DNA from: JAGWBJ01 sp034423015
GTDB taxonomy: Bacteria > Chloroflexota > Dehalococcoidia > Lucifugimonadales > JAGWBF01
NCBI GenBank assembly: GCA_034423015.1
Contig: DAOUJG010000064.1
Span: 92,298 to 156,297, forward strand
Direction: 5' to 3'
DNA: 64,000 bases
In this document: piece after piece, positions 52,685 to 61,754 of the stretch
Layout of the letters: each line of letters opens with the position of its first letter
Numbering within the stretch: position 1 is the first letter of the stretch
Made by a program: the position numbers and the translations under genes
The notes under the pieces: generated by a model
Databases searched by the model: none
What the model saw: the letters and a program-made list of their open reading frames with translations, nothing else
Told to the model about the DNA's origin: nothing

Positions 52685-53329
52685 ATGCCGGTCCAGTTCG
52701 AGGACTCCACGACGCGCATAGTGAAGGTCCCCCATATGGGTCCCATAGACAACAACAGCTACGTTCTATCCTGCGTGGAGACGGGCGAGGCCGTTATCAT
52801 CGATGCCCCCGAGGAGCCCGAGAAGCTCCTCGCCGAGCTTGGCGACGTGAAGGTGAAGGCCATCATCATCACCCACCAGCACGGTGACCACACCGCCGGC
52901 CTCCGGGAGATGACCGACAGCACGGGCGCCCCCGTCGCCTCCCACACCGAGGACGCCCCCGCCATTCCCGTCGCCCCCTCCATACTGCTGGAGGACGGCC
53001 ACGTGGTCCAGATTGGGAAGCTGGAGCTGCTGGCCAAACACACCCCCGGCCACACCCCCGGCGCCGTGTGCCTGCTCACCGGCAGCCACCTCTTCACCGG
53101 CGACACCCTGTTCCCCGGCGGCCCGGGCAAGACCCGCAGCCCCGAGGCGTTCAGGCAGGTAAAGGACAGCATATCCAGGCATATTCTGCCCCTTCCCGAC
53201 GACACCGTGATCCTGCCCGGCCACGGCGGCAACACCACCGTCGGCCGGTCCAGGGAAGAGATCCGCGACTTCGACTCCGCGCAGCACCCCGACGACCTGT
53301 ACGGCGACGTGGAGTGGCGCAAGAGCTAG
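52685..53329 (+). CDS. Metallo-beta-lactamase-fold hydrolase (glyoxalase II-like)
   Basis: 214 aa. The zinc site THQHGDHTAGL supplies HXHXDH; a second His is in KHTPGHTPGAVCL, an Asp in FTGDTLFPGG and the last His in LPGHGGNTT. The length matches single-domain hydroxyacylglutathione hydrolase-like enzymes. The substrate is unknown. It is followed 90 bp later by an M16 peptidase on the same strand. Confidence 0.86.
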   Translation: MPVQFEDSTTRIVKVPHMGPIDNNSYVLSCVETGEAVIIDAPEEPEKLLAELGDVKVKAIIITHQHGDHTAGLREMTDSTGAPVASHTEDAPAIPVAPSILLEDGHVVQIGKLELLAKHTPGHTPGAVCLLTGSHLFTGDTLFPGGPGKTRSPEAFRQVKDSISRHILPLPDDTVILPGHGGNTTVGRSREEIRDFDSAQHPDDLYGDVEWRKS

Positions 53330-53420
53330 AGAGTCGTTCGTCGCAGGGCCGCCCGGGCGCGGGGGACCCATCACCCATCGGGGCCTGCGCCCATGGCCCG
53401 GTGATTTGTAGGGAGTGATC

Positions 53421-54683
53421 ATGTTTCAGCGTACCCTCATGGACAACGGACTTCACGTCCTTACGTCGTCCATGCCCCATACCCGCTCCGTCTCCGTGGG
53501 CATCTTCATCGGCGCCGGGTCGCGGTACGAGTCCGACGAGATAGCCGGCGTCTCCCATTTCCTGGAGCACGTCCTCTTCAAGGGCACCAAGAGCTGGCCC
53601 ACCGCCCGGGACGTCAGCGAGGCCATCGAGGGCGTCGGCGGCGTCATGAACGCCAGCACCGATCGCGAGATGACCGTCTTCTGGTGCAAGGTCGCCAGGC
53701 CTCACTTCGAGCGTGCGCTGTCGGTCCTGGTGGATATGATGCTCAACCCCCTCCTCGATCCGGTGGAGATAGACAAGGAGCGGGAGGTGGTCCTGGAAGA
53801 GCTCCGGATGGTCAACGACTACCCCACCAACCGGGTCGAGCTCCTCATCGACGAGACCCTGTGGCCCGACCAGTCCATGGGCAGGGACGTGGGGGGCAGC
53901 CAGGAGTCGGTCACCGGGCTGACCCGGGAGCACATTCTGGACTACGTCAGGCAGCAGTACACCCCCGGCAATGCCGTGGTCTCCGTGGCCGGGGATATAT
54001 CGCACCAGGAGGTGCTCGATCTCCTGGACGGCGTCCTGGAGGGCTGGGAGCCGGCGACGCCCATGGAGTGGCAGCCCGTCGTCGACGGCCAGACCTCCCC
54101 GCGGGTACGGGTGGAGCAGCGGAAGACCGACCAGGCCCACCTGATCGTCGGACTCCCCAGCCTGCCCATGGGGCACCCCGACCGGTACGCCCTGGGGCTG
54201 ATGAACGTGGTCCTGGGCGAGGGCATGAGCAGCCGCCTCTTCCTGGAGCTGCGGGAGAAGCAGGGCCTGGCCTACGACGTCCACAGCTCCCTGAACCTGT
54301 TTCGGGACTGCGGCTCCCTGACCGTCTACTGTGGCGTGGAGCCCCGGAAGAGCTCCCAGGCCATCAAGGCCATCCTCGAGCAGCTCGCGGGCCTTCAGGA
54401 GCCCATTCCCCAGGCGGAGCTGGACAAGGCCCGGGAGCTGTCCAAGGGGAGGATGCTCCTCCGCATGGAGGACAGCCGCAGCGTCGCCATGTGGATGGGC
54501 GCCCAGCAGACCCTGTTGGGGACCGTCCGCACTGTCGACGAGGTCGTGGAGAGGATGGACGCCGTCACCACCGACGACGTACAGCGCGTCGCCTCAACCG
54601 TGGTCCGCCAGGAGGCCCTGAACCTGGCGGTGGTCGGACCCTTCCGCAGCGACCGCCGCTTCCTCAGCCTGCTGAAGATCTAG
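53421..54683 (+). CDS. M16 family zinc peptidase (YmxG/PqqL-like)
   Basis: 420 aa from an ATG with GGGAG five bases before it; a GTG 6 bases upstream is open. The inverted zinc motif HXXEH is in GVSHFLEHVLFKGT, and the distal Glu is in EREVVLEELRMVNDYP. Two M16 domains are present. The family degrades short peptides or processes precursors in the cytoplasm. The usual pnp or dapB neighbours are absent. Confidence 0.88.
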   Translation: MFQRTLMDNGLHVLTSSMPHTRSVSVGIFIGAGSRYESDEIAGVSHFLEHVLFKGTKSWPTARDVSEAIEGVGGVMNASTDREMTVFWCKVARPHFERALSVLVDMMLNPLLDPVEIDKEREVVLEELRMVNDYPTNRVELLIDETLWPDQSMGRDVGGSQESVTGLTREHILDYVRQQYTPGNAVVSVAGDISHQEVLDLLDGVLEGWEPATPMEWQPVVDGQTSPRVRVEQRKTDQAHLIVGLPSLPMGHPDRYALGLMNVVLGEGMSSRLFLELREKQGLAYDVHSSLNLFRDCGSLTVYCGVEPRKSSQAIKAILEQLAGLQEPIPQAELDKARELSKGRMLLRMEDSRSVAMWMGAQQTLLGTVRTVDEVVERMDAVTTDDVQRVASTVVRQEALNLAVVGPFRSDRRFLSLLKI

Positions 54684-54810
54684 CCCGTACCGCTGCTCAA
54701 GGGTCTCTGTCAGAGATTCACTGAATAGGGCCGCCAAACGGGGAGCCTCCCTCCGTTGGCGAGTGGACGGCGGTACGTAGTTGCATACTCCAGCCTGAGT
54801 GTCTCCCCCC

Positions 54811-54837
54811 CGTCGTCCCGGCGAAGGCCGGGAACCA
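54811..54837. repeat. Dispersed repeat, CGTCGTCCCGGCGAAGGCCGGG type
   Basis: It is closely similar to 42974-42999 and contains the inverted arms CCCGGC/GCCGGG. Elements like this are common in many GC-rich bacterial genomes. Confidence 0.65.
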
Positions 54838-54874
54838 AGGGGGGCGGGGGCGCCACCGCAGGGGCCCCCGCCAG

Positions 54875-54913
54875 AGATTCCTCAACTCCGCTGCGCTCCG
54901 TTCGGAATGACAG
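54875..54913. repeat. Dispersed repeat, inverted copy of the TCATTCCGA...GAGGAATCT type
   Basis: Its reverse complement begins CTGTCATTCCGAACGG and ends GAGGAATCTCT, matching the ends of 55011-55043 in opposite orientation. The middle differs and is itself palindrome-like (CGCTGCGCTCCG). Confidence 0.6.
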
Positions 54914-55010
54914 CAAGGGCGGCCGTGCACCAGCACGACCCACAGTGGGACTCACACCACGAATGACCGGCAGGGCCCAGGGCAGTGGGGAGGGGACTCC
55001 GCCCCCAAAT

Positions 55011-55043
55011 GTCATTCCGAGCCGTAAGCGAGGAATCTCAGGT
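55011..55043. repeat. Dispersed repeat, TGTCATTCCGAGCC...GAGGAATCT type
   Basis: It matches the copy at 20494-20526 and pairs as an inverted repeat with 54875-54913, with 97 bases between. Confidence 0.6.
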
Positions 55044-55151
55044 GCGACGTAAAGGCCACCCGTGCGGGAGTGAGGGGGACGCTCCAAGCCTGTTCTCGTG
55101 GCAATAGCACCCTGAGTCAGATAGGCGACATGCCCCTGATGTCAACGCGCC

Positions 55152-55559
55152 CTAAGCGGGCTTGAAAAAGGGGATGCTGACCTGGTCCGTTGCCCTAATG
55201 AACGTCACCTCCACCGGCATCCCTATGGTGACACTCCCCGGGTCGCACTCCACGATGTTGGTGAACATCTTGACCCCCTCCTCCAGCTCCACCAGAGCCA
55301 GGACGTAGGGGACCTCCTCGGCGAACCCAGGCGTCCGGTTCTGCCGGGTGACGGTGAAGGTCCAGACCGTGCCCCTGCCGCTGGACCGCACCCACCGGAC
55401 CTCGCCGCTCCAGCAGGCCGCGCAGATGCCCCGGGGGTAGAACTGGTAGGCCTGGCAGGCGTCGCATTGCTGCACCAGGAGCTCTCCCCGGCGGCACGCC
55501 TCCCAGTAGGGGCGAGTCTCCCCGGAGATGGTCGGCAGGGGCTTCTTCCACTCCGTCAA
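55152..55559 (-). CDS. DUF35 OB-fold protein with zinc ribbon
   Basis: 135 aa, TTG start. The N-terminal rubredoxin-like zinc ribbon reads CDACQAYQFYPRGICAACW (two CXXC pairs), followed by the OB fold (GTVWTFTVTRQNRTPGF, YVLALVELEEGVKMFTNIVECDP). DUF35 proteins form complexes with thiolase-like enzymes and bring or shield CoA substrates. Its gene lies 3 bp after the thiolase-like gene, consistent with such a complex. Confidence 0.88.
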   Translation of the reverse strand: MTEWKKPLPTISGETRPYWEACRRGELLVQQCDACQAYQFYPRGICAACWSGEVRWVRSSGRGTVWTFTVTRQNRTPGFAEEVPYVLALVELEEGVKMFTNIVECDPGSVTIGMPVEVTFIRATDQVSIPFFKPA

Positions 55560-55562
55560 CCT

Positions 55563-56744
55563 CTAGTCCCTCCCCAGGATCACCGTGCCCCCGCTGTGCC
55601 GGGAGCCTAGGCCTCCCCCCGTGCCGTGGCACAGGGCTATCTTGCAATCTGGCACCTGCCGCGGGGTCCCCTCGAACTCGTGGCGTAGCTGCCTGGTGGC
55701 CTCCATCAGCAGGAAGATCCCCCTCATACCCGGGTGGTTGGACGACAGCCCGCCGCCGTCGGTATTGATGGGCAGCTCCCCGCCAAGCTGGAGCCTGCCC
55801 CCGGACACGAAGTCGCCCCCCTCTCCCTTCTCGCAGAAGCCCAGGTCCTCCAGGGTCGTGAGGACGGTGATGGTGAACGAGTCGTAGATCATGCACATGT
55901 CGATGTCGTCGTGGGTCACCCCAGCCGTGGCAAAGGCCGGCTGCCGGGTCTGGCCCGCCGCCATGTACACCAGGTCCCGCTTTCCGGCGCCCTGGTGGGC
56001 CACGCCCTCTGCGGTCCCCAGCACCCATACAGGGGGCCGCCTGCACCCCCGGGCCACCTCGGGCGAGGCCACCACCACCGCGCCGCCCCCGTCGGTGATG
56101 ACGCAGCAGTCCAGGATGTGCAGAGGCGACGAGATCATCCGGGACGTCAGCACGTCCTCGACGGTGATGGGGTTGCGGAACATGGCGTGGGGGTTCATGG
56201 AGGCGTGCTTCCGTACGGCGACGGATACCTCGGCAAGCTGCTCCGGGGTCGTGCCGTACTGGTGCATGTGCCGCTGGGCCACCATGGCGTACAGGCCCAC
56301 CGTGGTTACCCCGTACAGCTCCTCGAAGCTGTCGGGCGACGGGTCCAGCCGCGGGTGTCCCAGGCGGGCCGCACCGCCGGTGCCTACCGCTATCCCCCCC
56401 GAGCGGGCCAGCGTGCAGTAGGTGATCACCGCGCAGCTCATGCGCCCCGCCGCGATGGCCGTCAGCGCGTGGGACAGGTGGAACTCGAAGGACGCGCCCC
56501 CCACCGACGTGTTGTCCACCATCCGGGGGTTCAGGTCGAGGTAGTCCGCCAGGTTCAGGCCGCTGTTGCGAACCGACATCGAGGAGGTGAACAGCCCGTC
56601 CACGTCCCCCTTGGAGAGTCCGGCGTCCTCCAGGGCCTTGATGACGCTCTCGCCCTGGACCTGCAGCTCGCTCTTGTCCGGCGCGTACCTGGTCGGGTGC
56701 TCGTGCACCCCCACGATGGCCGCCGCCTTCCTGAGATCGACCAC
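55563..56744 (-). CDS. Thiolase-like protein, possible Ltp2-type aldolase
   Basis: 393 aa, GTG start with GGGAG eight bases upstream and 1 bp after uvrA. The fold is that of non-decarboxylating thiolases (SCP2 type). At the usual nucleophile position the sequence reads DNTSVGGASFEFHLSHAL, without Cys. C-terminal glycine motifs remain (LCHGTGGGLGSRHSGGTVIL). Loss of the nucleophile together with a DUF35 partner is the pattern of the Ltp2/ChsH2-type retro-aldolases. A ketoacyl-CoA thiolase role is therefore doubtful; the substrate is unknown. Confidence 0.8.
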   Translation of the reverse strand: MVDLRKAAAIVGVHEHPTRYAPDKSELQVQGESVIKALEDAGLSKGDVDGLFTSSMSVRNSGLNLADYLDLNPRMVDNTSVGGASFEFHLSHALTAIAAGRMSCAVITYCTLARSGGIAVGTGGAARLGHPRLDPSPDSFEELYGVTTVGLYAMVAQRHMHQYGTTPEQLAEVSVAVRKHASMNPHAMFRNPITVEDVLTSRMISSPLHILDCCVITDGGGAVVVASPEVARGCRRPPVWVLGTAEGVAHQGAGKRDLVYMAAGQTRQPAFATAGVTHDDIDMCMIYDSFTITVLTTLEDLGFCEKGEGGDFVSGGRLQLGGELPINTDGGGLSSNHPGMRGIFLLMEATRQLRHEFEGTPRQVPDCKIALCHGTGGGLGSRHSGGTVILGRD

Positions 56745-56745
56745 T

Positions 56746-59691
56746 CTAGCCGCTCCCTCCCACCGCCGCGGCCTTCCGCCGCCGCCGCGGCCGCTCGGGA
56801 GGAGGCGGCGAGGCGCCGTTGAGGACCCCCTTCAGGTACCGGCCCGTGTGGGAGTCCTCGACGGCCATCACCTGCTCGGGAGTGCCCGTGGCGATGACGT
56901 GGCCGCCCCGGTCTCCCGCGCCGGGTCCCAGGTCGATGATCCAGTCGGCGTTCTTTATCATGTCCAGGTGGTGCTCGATGAGGACCACCGAGTTGCCCGC
57001 GTCCACCAGCCGGTGCAGCACCCGCAGCAGGGCGGCGCAGTCCTCGAAGGAGAGGCCGGTGGTGGGCTCGTCCAGGATGTACAGTGTCTTCCCCGTCGCC
57101 CGGCGGGAGAGCTCCGTTGACAGCTTGACCCTCTGGGCCTCTCCCCCCGACAGGGTGGTGGCCGGTTGGCCCAGGCGGATGTACCCCAGGCCCACGTCCC
57201 GCACCGTCTCCAGCTTGGCCCTGATCTTGGGGAAGTTCCAGAAGAGCTCCAACGCCTGGTCCACCGTCATGTCCAGCACGTCGGCGATGCTCTTCTCCCG
57301 GAACGTCACCTCCAGCGCCTCCCGGTTGTAGCGCTTGCCCTTGCACACCTCGCAGGGCACCGTCACGTCGGGGAGGAACTGCATCTCGATCTGGTTGTAC
57401 CCCTCTCCCTGGCACGCCTCGCACCGGCCCCCGCGCACGTTGAAGGAGAACCTCCCCGGCGCGTAGCCCCGCACCCTGGCCTCGGGCAGGTTCGAGAAGA
57501 GGGTCCGGATGGGCGTGAACGTCCCGGTGTAGGTGGCCGGGTTGCTCCGGGGCGTGCGCCCGATGGGAGACTGGTCGATGTTGACCACCTTGTCTATCTC
57601 GTCGAGGCCCAGGATGGTCTTGTGCCTCCCGGGTCGGTCCTTGCCCCGGTAGAACACCTGGGCCAGCTTCTTGTACAGCACCTCGTTCACCAGAGTGCTC
57701 TTGCCCGAGCCCGAGACTCCCGACACGCAGACCAGGAGGCCCAGGGGTATCCGGACGTCCACGCCCTTCAGGTTGTTCTCCTCGGCCCCCTTGATCACCA
57801 GGCGCCTCTTGTTGGCGTGCCTCCTTCGCTCGGGAACCGGGATGGTCCGCCTCCCGCTCAGGTAGTCCCCGGTGATGGAGTTGGGGTTCTCCATCACGTC
57901 GTCTATGGTCCCCGTGGCCACCACCTGGCCGCCGTTCTCCCCCGCCCCGGGGCCCAGGTCCACTATGAAGTCCGCCGCCCGCATCACCGCCTCGTCGTGC
58001 TCCACCACCACCACCGTGTTCCCCAGCTCCCGCAGCCGCTCCAGCGTGTCCACCAGCCGGGCGTCGTCCGCGGGGTGCAGCCCCACCGTCGGCTCGTCGC
58101 ACACGTACAGCACCCCGGTCAGCCCGGACCCGATCTGGGTCGCCAGCCTGATCCTCTGGGCCTCCCCGCCCGACAGGGTCTGGGCCGTCCTGTCCAGGGT
58201 CAGGTACTCCAGCCCGATGTTCACCAGGAACCTGAGCCGCGCCTCGATCTCCTTCAGGATCTGCCGGGCGATGGTCATCTCCCGCCCCGACAGCACCACC
58301 GGCTGGGGGCTGCTGCCGTTGGACTGGTCCGCCTCGGCCAGCCGGCAGACCCAGGACAGGGAGTTCTCGATGGTCAGGGCGCAGATGTCCATGATCCCCA
58401 TGCCGTCGATCTCTACGGCCAGGGCCTCGGGCCTCAGGCGCTTGCCGTCGCACGACGCGCAGGCCTGGGCGGCCATGTACCGCTGTATCTCGCCCCGGGT
58501 ATAGTCCGACTCCGTCTCCCTGTACCGGCGCTCCAGGTTGGGTATGGCGCCCTCGAAGTTCGTCTCCCAGTTGTACACGTGCCCCGAGTGCGTTGTGTGC
58601 GTGATGGTCACGGGCTCGCCCTTGTTCCCGTACAGCAGCAGCTCCATGGCCCGCTTGGGGAGCTTGCGCACGGGCACCTTGGTGGAGAAGTCGTAGGCGT
58701 TGGCCACGGACTGGATGAGGCTCAGGTACCAGCCGCTGGAGGAGCCCGACCGCATCCACGGGACGATGGCCCCCTCGGATAGGGACAGCTCCTTGTTGGG
58801 GATTATCAGGTCCGGGTCCACCGTCAGCTTGAAGCCCAGCCCGGTGCACTCGGTGCATGCCCCGTGGGGGCTGTTGAAGCTGAAGGTCCGGGGCTCTATC
58901 TCCGGCAGGCTGACCCCGCAGTGGACGCAGGCGAAGTGCTCCGAGAACACGTGCTCGTCGCCGCCGTCCACGGCCACCTGCACCACCCCTGAGCCATGCC
59001 TCAGGGCCGTCTCCACCGAATCGGCGACACGGGTCATCTCCATCTCCTCGGCCACCACCAGCCGGTCCACTACTATCTCGATGTAGTGCCACTTCTGCTT
59101 GTCCAGCCCCAGGTCGCCGATCTCGTCCAGCAGGTGTATGGCGCCGTTGACCCGGACCCGGACGAACCCCGCCTTGCGCGCCTCCTCCAGTACCTCCTTG
59201 TGCTCGCCCTTGCGCCGGCGTACCTTGGGCGCCATGACCATGATCCGGGAGCCCCCCGGCAGCTCCAGGATGGCGTCCACGATCTGCTGCACCGTCTGCC
59301 TCTGGACCGGCCGGCCGCACTTCGGGCAGTGGGGGTGTCCTACCCGGGCCATGAGCAGGCGCAGGTAGTCGTATATCTCCGTGACCGTGCCCACCGTGGA
59401 CCGTGGGTTGTGGGAGACACCCTTCTGGTCGATGGAGATGGCGGGGGACAGGCCCTCGATGTACTCCACGTCGGGCTTCTCCATCCGGCCGAGGAACTGC
59501 CGGGCGTAGGCCGACAACGACTCCACGTACCGGCGTTGCCCCTCGGCGTAGATGGTGTCGAAGGCCAGGGAGCTCTTGCCCGACCCCGAGACGCCGGTGA
59601 TCACCACCAGCTTGTCCCTGGGTAGCGTCACGTCGACGTTCTTTAGGTTGTGCTCCCTGGCGCCCTTGACGTGGATGTACTCCTGGGGCAT
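56746..59691 (-). CDS. uvrA: Excinuclease ABC subunit A
   Basis: 981 aa. Two ABC modules: the first has GVSGSGKSSLAFDT and LSGGEAQRIRLA, the second GVSGSGKSTLVNEV and LSGGEAQRVKLSTEL. Zinc modules are CPKCGRPVQRQTV with CVHCGVSL and, near the end, CEACQGEGYNQIEMQF with CEVCKGKRYN. It finds bulky DNA lesions and loads UvrB. Length is slightly above the usual 940. The C-terminal 25 residues are basic and Pro-rich. Confidence 0.96.
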   Translation of the reverse strand: MPQEYIHVKGAREHNLKNVDVTLPRDKLVVITGVSGSGKSSLAFDTIYAEGQRRYVESLSAYARQFLGRMEKPDVEYIEGLSPAISIDQKGVSHNPRSTVGTVTEIYDYLRLLMARVGHPHCPKCGRPVQRQTVQQIVDAILELPGGSRIMVMAPKVRRRKGEHKEVLEEARKAGFVRVRVNGAIHLLDEIGDLGLDKQKWHYIEIVVDRLVVAEEMEMTRVADSVETALRHGSGVVQVAVDGGDEHVFSEHFACVHCGVSLPEIEPRTFSFNSPHGACTECTGLGFKLTVDPDLIIPNKELSLSEGAIVPWMRSGSSSGWYLSLIQSVANAYDFSTKVPVRKLPKRAMELLLYGNKGEPVTITHTTHSGHVYNWETNFEGAIPNLERRYRETESDYTRGEIQRYMAAQACASCDGKRLRPEALAVEIDGMGIMDICALTIENSLSWVCRLAEADQSNGSSPQPVVLSGREMTIARQILKEIEARLRFLVNIGLEYLTLDRTAQTLSGGEAQRIRLATQIGSGLTGVLYVCDEPTVGLHPADDARLVDTLERLRELGNTVVVVEHDEAVMRAADFIVDLGPGAGENGGQVVATGTIDDVMENPNSITGDYLSGRRTIPVPERRRHANKRRLVIKGAEENNLKGVDVRIPLGLLVCVSGVSGSGKSTLVNEVLYKKLAQVFYRGKDRPGRHKTILGLDEIDKVVNIDQSPIGRTPRSNPATYTGTFTPIRTLFSNLPEARVRGYAPGRFSFNVRGGRCEACQGEGYNQIEMQFLPDVTVPCEVCKGKRYNREALEVTFREKSIADVLDMTVDQALELFWNFPKIRAKLETVRDVGLGYIRLGQPATTLSGGEAQRVKLSTELSRRATGKTLYILDEPTTGLSFEDCAALLRVLHRLVDAGNSVVLIEHHLDMIKNADWIIDLGPGAGDRGGHVIATGTPEQVMAVEDSHTGRYLKGVLNGASPPPPERPRRRRKAAAVGGSG

Positions 59692-59722
59692 GGACTGTCA
59701 CCTGAAGGATATGGATGCGCCT

Positions 59723-59728
59723 ATTGTA
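59723..59728 (-). promoter_or_regulatory. -10 box upstream of uvrA
   Basis: TACAAT on the minus strand, 31 bases before the uvrA ATG. No good -35 is seen, and no LexA-like box was recognised. Confidence 0.35.
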
Positions 59729-59754
59729 GCACCGGCGTCGTCCCCGGGGGAGAC

Positions 59755-59782
59755 GGGCCGGACCCGGTCTCGGGTCCGGCCC
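59755..59782. terminator. Hairpin at the end of the biotin carrier gene
   Basis: A perfect 12-bp stem GGGCCGGACCCG with its complement around GTCT starts at the biotin carrier stop codon. There is no T-run after it on the minus strand, so strength is uncertain. Confidence 0.55.
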
Positions 59783-60219
59783 TACTCCAGCTCCACCAGG
59801 GGCTGGTCTCCAGTCACGTGCTCCAGGGGCTGCACGTGTATCGCCTTGATGACCCCGTCGGCGGGGGTCCGGATGCTCTGCTCCATCTTCATGGCCTCCA
59901 CCACCGCCACCTCTTGTCCCGAGGAGACGGCGTCCCCCGGCCTGACGGTGACCGCCACCACCCGCCCGGGCATGGGAGACCGGATGACCTTGTCGCCGCT
60001 GGGGGCTGCCCCGGCCTGCTGCCCCGCGGGCCGCGCCGCGGGCTGGGCCGGAGGGGAGCCGGGCGCCGCCGGCGGCGCGGCCGCGCCGGGAAGGCCCTCC
60101 ACCTCCACCAGGAACGTCTCCCCCTCCACGTTGACCCTGACCGGCGACGTCGAGAGGTCCTGCACCTCCACCGTGTACCACCGGTCGCCGACCCTTACCC
60201 GTATGCTCTTTACCGCCAA
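59782..60219 (-). CDS. Biotin carboxyl carrier protein
   Basis: 145 aa, TTG start with GGGAG six bases upstream and a 10-bp overlap with the biotin carboxylase gene. The biotinyl Lys is in VVEAMKMEQSIRTPADG. The N-terminal part has a short beta segment (RVRVGDRWYTVEVQDL) and an Ala/Pro-rich linker, as in acyl-CoA carboxylase and pyruvate carboxylase-type carriers. It carries carboxybiotin to a carboxyltransferase not encoded here. Confidence 0.9.
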   Translation of the reverse strand: MAVKSIRVRVGDRWYTVEVQDLSTSPVRVNVEGETFLVEVEGLPGAAAPPAAPGSPPAQPAARPAGQQAGAAPSGDKVIRSPMPGRVVAVTVRPGDAVSSGQEVAVVEAMKMEQSIRTPADGVIKAIHVQPLEHVTGDQPLVELE

Positions 60220-61754
60220 CCGCTTCTCCCGATGGACCGCGCCAGCATCTGGTCCCTGCGTCCGTTGATCTTCCAGGCGTCGTAGCGCCCCTCTGACGGG
60301 CGCGCGCCCGTTACGGCGGAGCCGTTCATCGACAGCAGCGTGCTGACGGCTATGGCCGCGGCCAGCTCCCTGTCGTTGCCCGCGCCGTTCTCGTGGCCGT
60401 CGGCCTGTCCGTCACCGTGCCCGTTGGTAGCCGACGAGACGAATCCCGTCGTGTAGGTGCTGTCCATGAAGCTGGGGTGGCCTATCAGCCGCCGGATCGC
60501 CGGGATGTTGGAGTTCGTGCCGGTGATGCGGAACCGGCCAAGGGCCCTGTCCAGCCGCTTCCTGGCCTCCTCCCGGTTGGAGCCCCAGCACATCAGCTTG
60601 GCCATCAGCGAGTCGTAGTCGGGCAGCACCTCGTACCCTGAGAACAGGCTGCTGTCCACTCTTACGTGCTTCCCCGAGGGGTGGCGGAAACCCTCCACCC
60701 TGCCCGGCATCGGGATGAACGTCTCCGGGTCCTCCGGGTATATCCGGGCCTCCATGGCGTGCCCGTTCACCCGGATGTCCTCCTGGGACACGGGTAGCGG
60801 CTCTCCGGAGGCCACCCGGAGCTGCAGCTCCACCAGGTCCAGGCCCGTGACCATCTCCGTGATGCCGTGCTCCACCTGCAGGCGCGTGTTCATCTCCAGG
60901 AAGAATATCCCGCCGCCGGGGGCGACCAGGAACTCCACGGTCCCGGCGTTGGTGTAGCCGATGTGCCGGCCCAGCATCAGGGCGTACTTGCACAGCCTGG
61001 CCCGCTGCTCTTCGTCCAGCTTGAGCGCCGGGGTCTCCTCCACGATCTTCTGGTTGCGCCGTTGCACCGAGCAGTCCCTCTCGAACAGGTGGACCAGGTT
61101 GCCGTGCTCGTCTCCCAGGATCTGCACCTCGATGTGGGAAGCCCCGGGCACGTAGCGCTCCAGGTATAGCTGGGCGCTCCCGAAGGCGTGCCGGGCCATC
61201 GCCCGCTCCTGCTTGATGATCGACGTCAGGTGCTCCAGCGACTCGATGATCCGGATCCCGATGCCCCCGCCGCCCTGGGTAGCCTTCAGCATCAGCGGGA
61301 ACCCCAGCTCCCAGGCCGCGTTGCTGGCCGTGGTGTCCCCCACCGCCGTCCGCGTCCCCGGCAACACCGGGAGCCCCGCCTTCCGGGCCAGGTTGCGCGC
61401 CTTTACCTTGTCCCCCATCGCCTCCATCACGTACGGGTACGGGCCGATGAAGCGCACGTCCGCCTCGTGGCACGCCCGGGCGAACCCCGGGTTCTCCGAC
61501 AGGAACCCGTATCCGGGGTGCACCCCGTCGGCGCCCGACGTCCCGGCCGCCTCCACGATGCGCTGGGCGTTCAGGTAGCTCTCTTTGGGCGAAGACGGGC
61601 CCAGGAAGTAGGCCTCGTCGGCCATCTTCACGTGAAGCGCCCTCTTGTCGGCCTCGGAATAGACCGCCACCGTCTCCACGTTCAGCTTCCGGCAGGCGCG
61701 GATCACCCGGCAGGCGATCTCGCCCCGGTTGGCTATCAGCACCTTCTTGAGCAA
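60210..61754 (-). CDS. accC: Biotin carboxylase subunit of an acyl-CoA carboxylase
   Basis: 514 aa from a TTG with GAGGAGG four bases before. KKVLIANRGEIACRVIRACRKL begins the biotin carboxylase domain, followed by the ATP-grasp loop GGGGIGIRI and IEVQILGDEHGNLVHLFERDCSVQRRNQKIVEE in parts. FLEMNTRLQVEHGITEMVTGLDL is the catalytic core. A C-terminal tail of about 60 residues ends with a Trp-rich segment. It carboxylates biotin on the carrier encoded next. The start lies within recO. Confidence 0.92.
   Translation of the reverse strand: MLKKVLIANRGEIACRVIRACRKLNVETVAVYSEADKRALHVKMADEAYFLGPSSPKESYLNAQRIVEAAGTSGADGVHPGYGFLSENPGFARACHEADVRFIGPYPYVMEAMGDKVKARNLARKAGLPVLPGTRTAVGDTTASNAAWELGFPLMLKATQGGGGIGIRIIESLEHLTSIIKQERAMARHAFGSAQLYLERYVPGASHIEVQILGDEHGNLVHLFERDCSVQRRNQKIVEETPALKLDEEQRARLCKYALMLGRHIGYTNAGTVEFLVAPGGGIFFLEMNTRLQVEHGITEMVTGLDLVELQLRVASGEPLPVSQEDIRVNGHAMEARIYPEDPETFIPMPGRVEGFRHPSGKHVRVDSSLFSGYEVLPDYDSLMAKLMCWGSNREEARKRLDRALGRFRITGTNSNIPAIRRLIGHPSFMDSTYTTGFVSSATNGHGDGQADGHENGAGNDRELAAAIAVSTLLSMNGSAVTGARPSEGRYDAWKINGRRDQMLARSIGRSGWR

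Larger units (their letters stand above)
54684..55151. other. 468-bp repeat-filled region between convergent genes
   Basis: No gene is visible. It holds three repeat copies (54811-54837, 54875-54913 and 55011-55043), two of which form an inverted pair. No clear intrinsic terminator with a T-run was found. Confidence 0.65.

Noticed and set aside
56555..60181. A 1208-codon frame on the minus strand across uvrA
   Set aside because: It runs in another frame of uvrA and of the biotin carrier gene. The translation is Gly/Arg/Pro-rich and lacks motifs, while the uvrA frame has both ABC modules.
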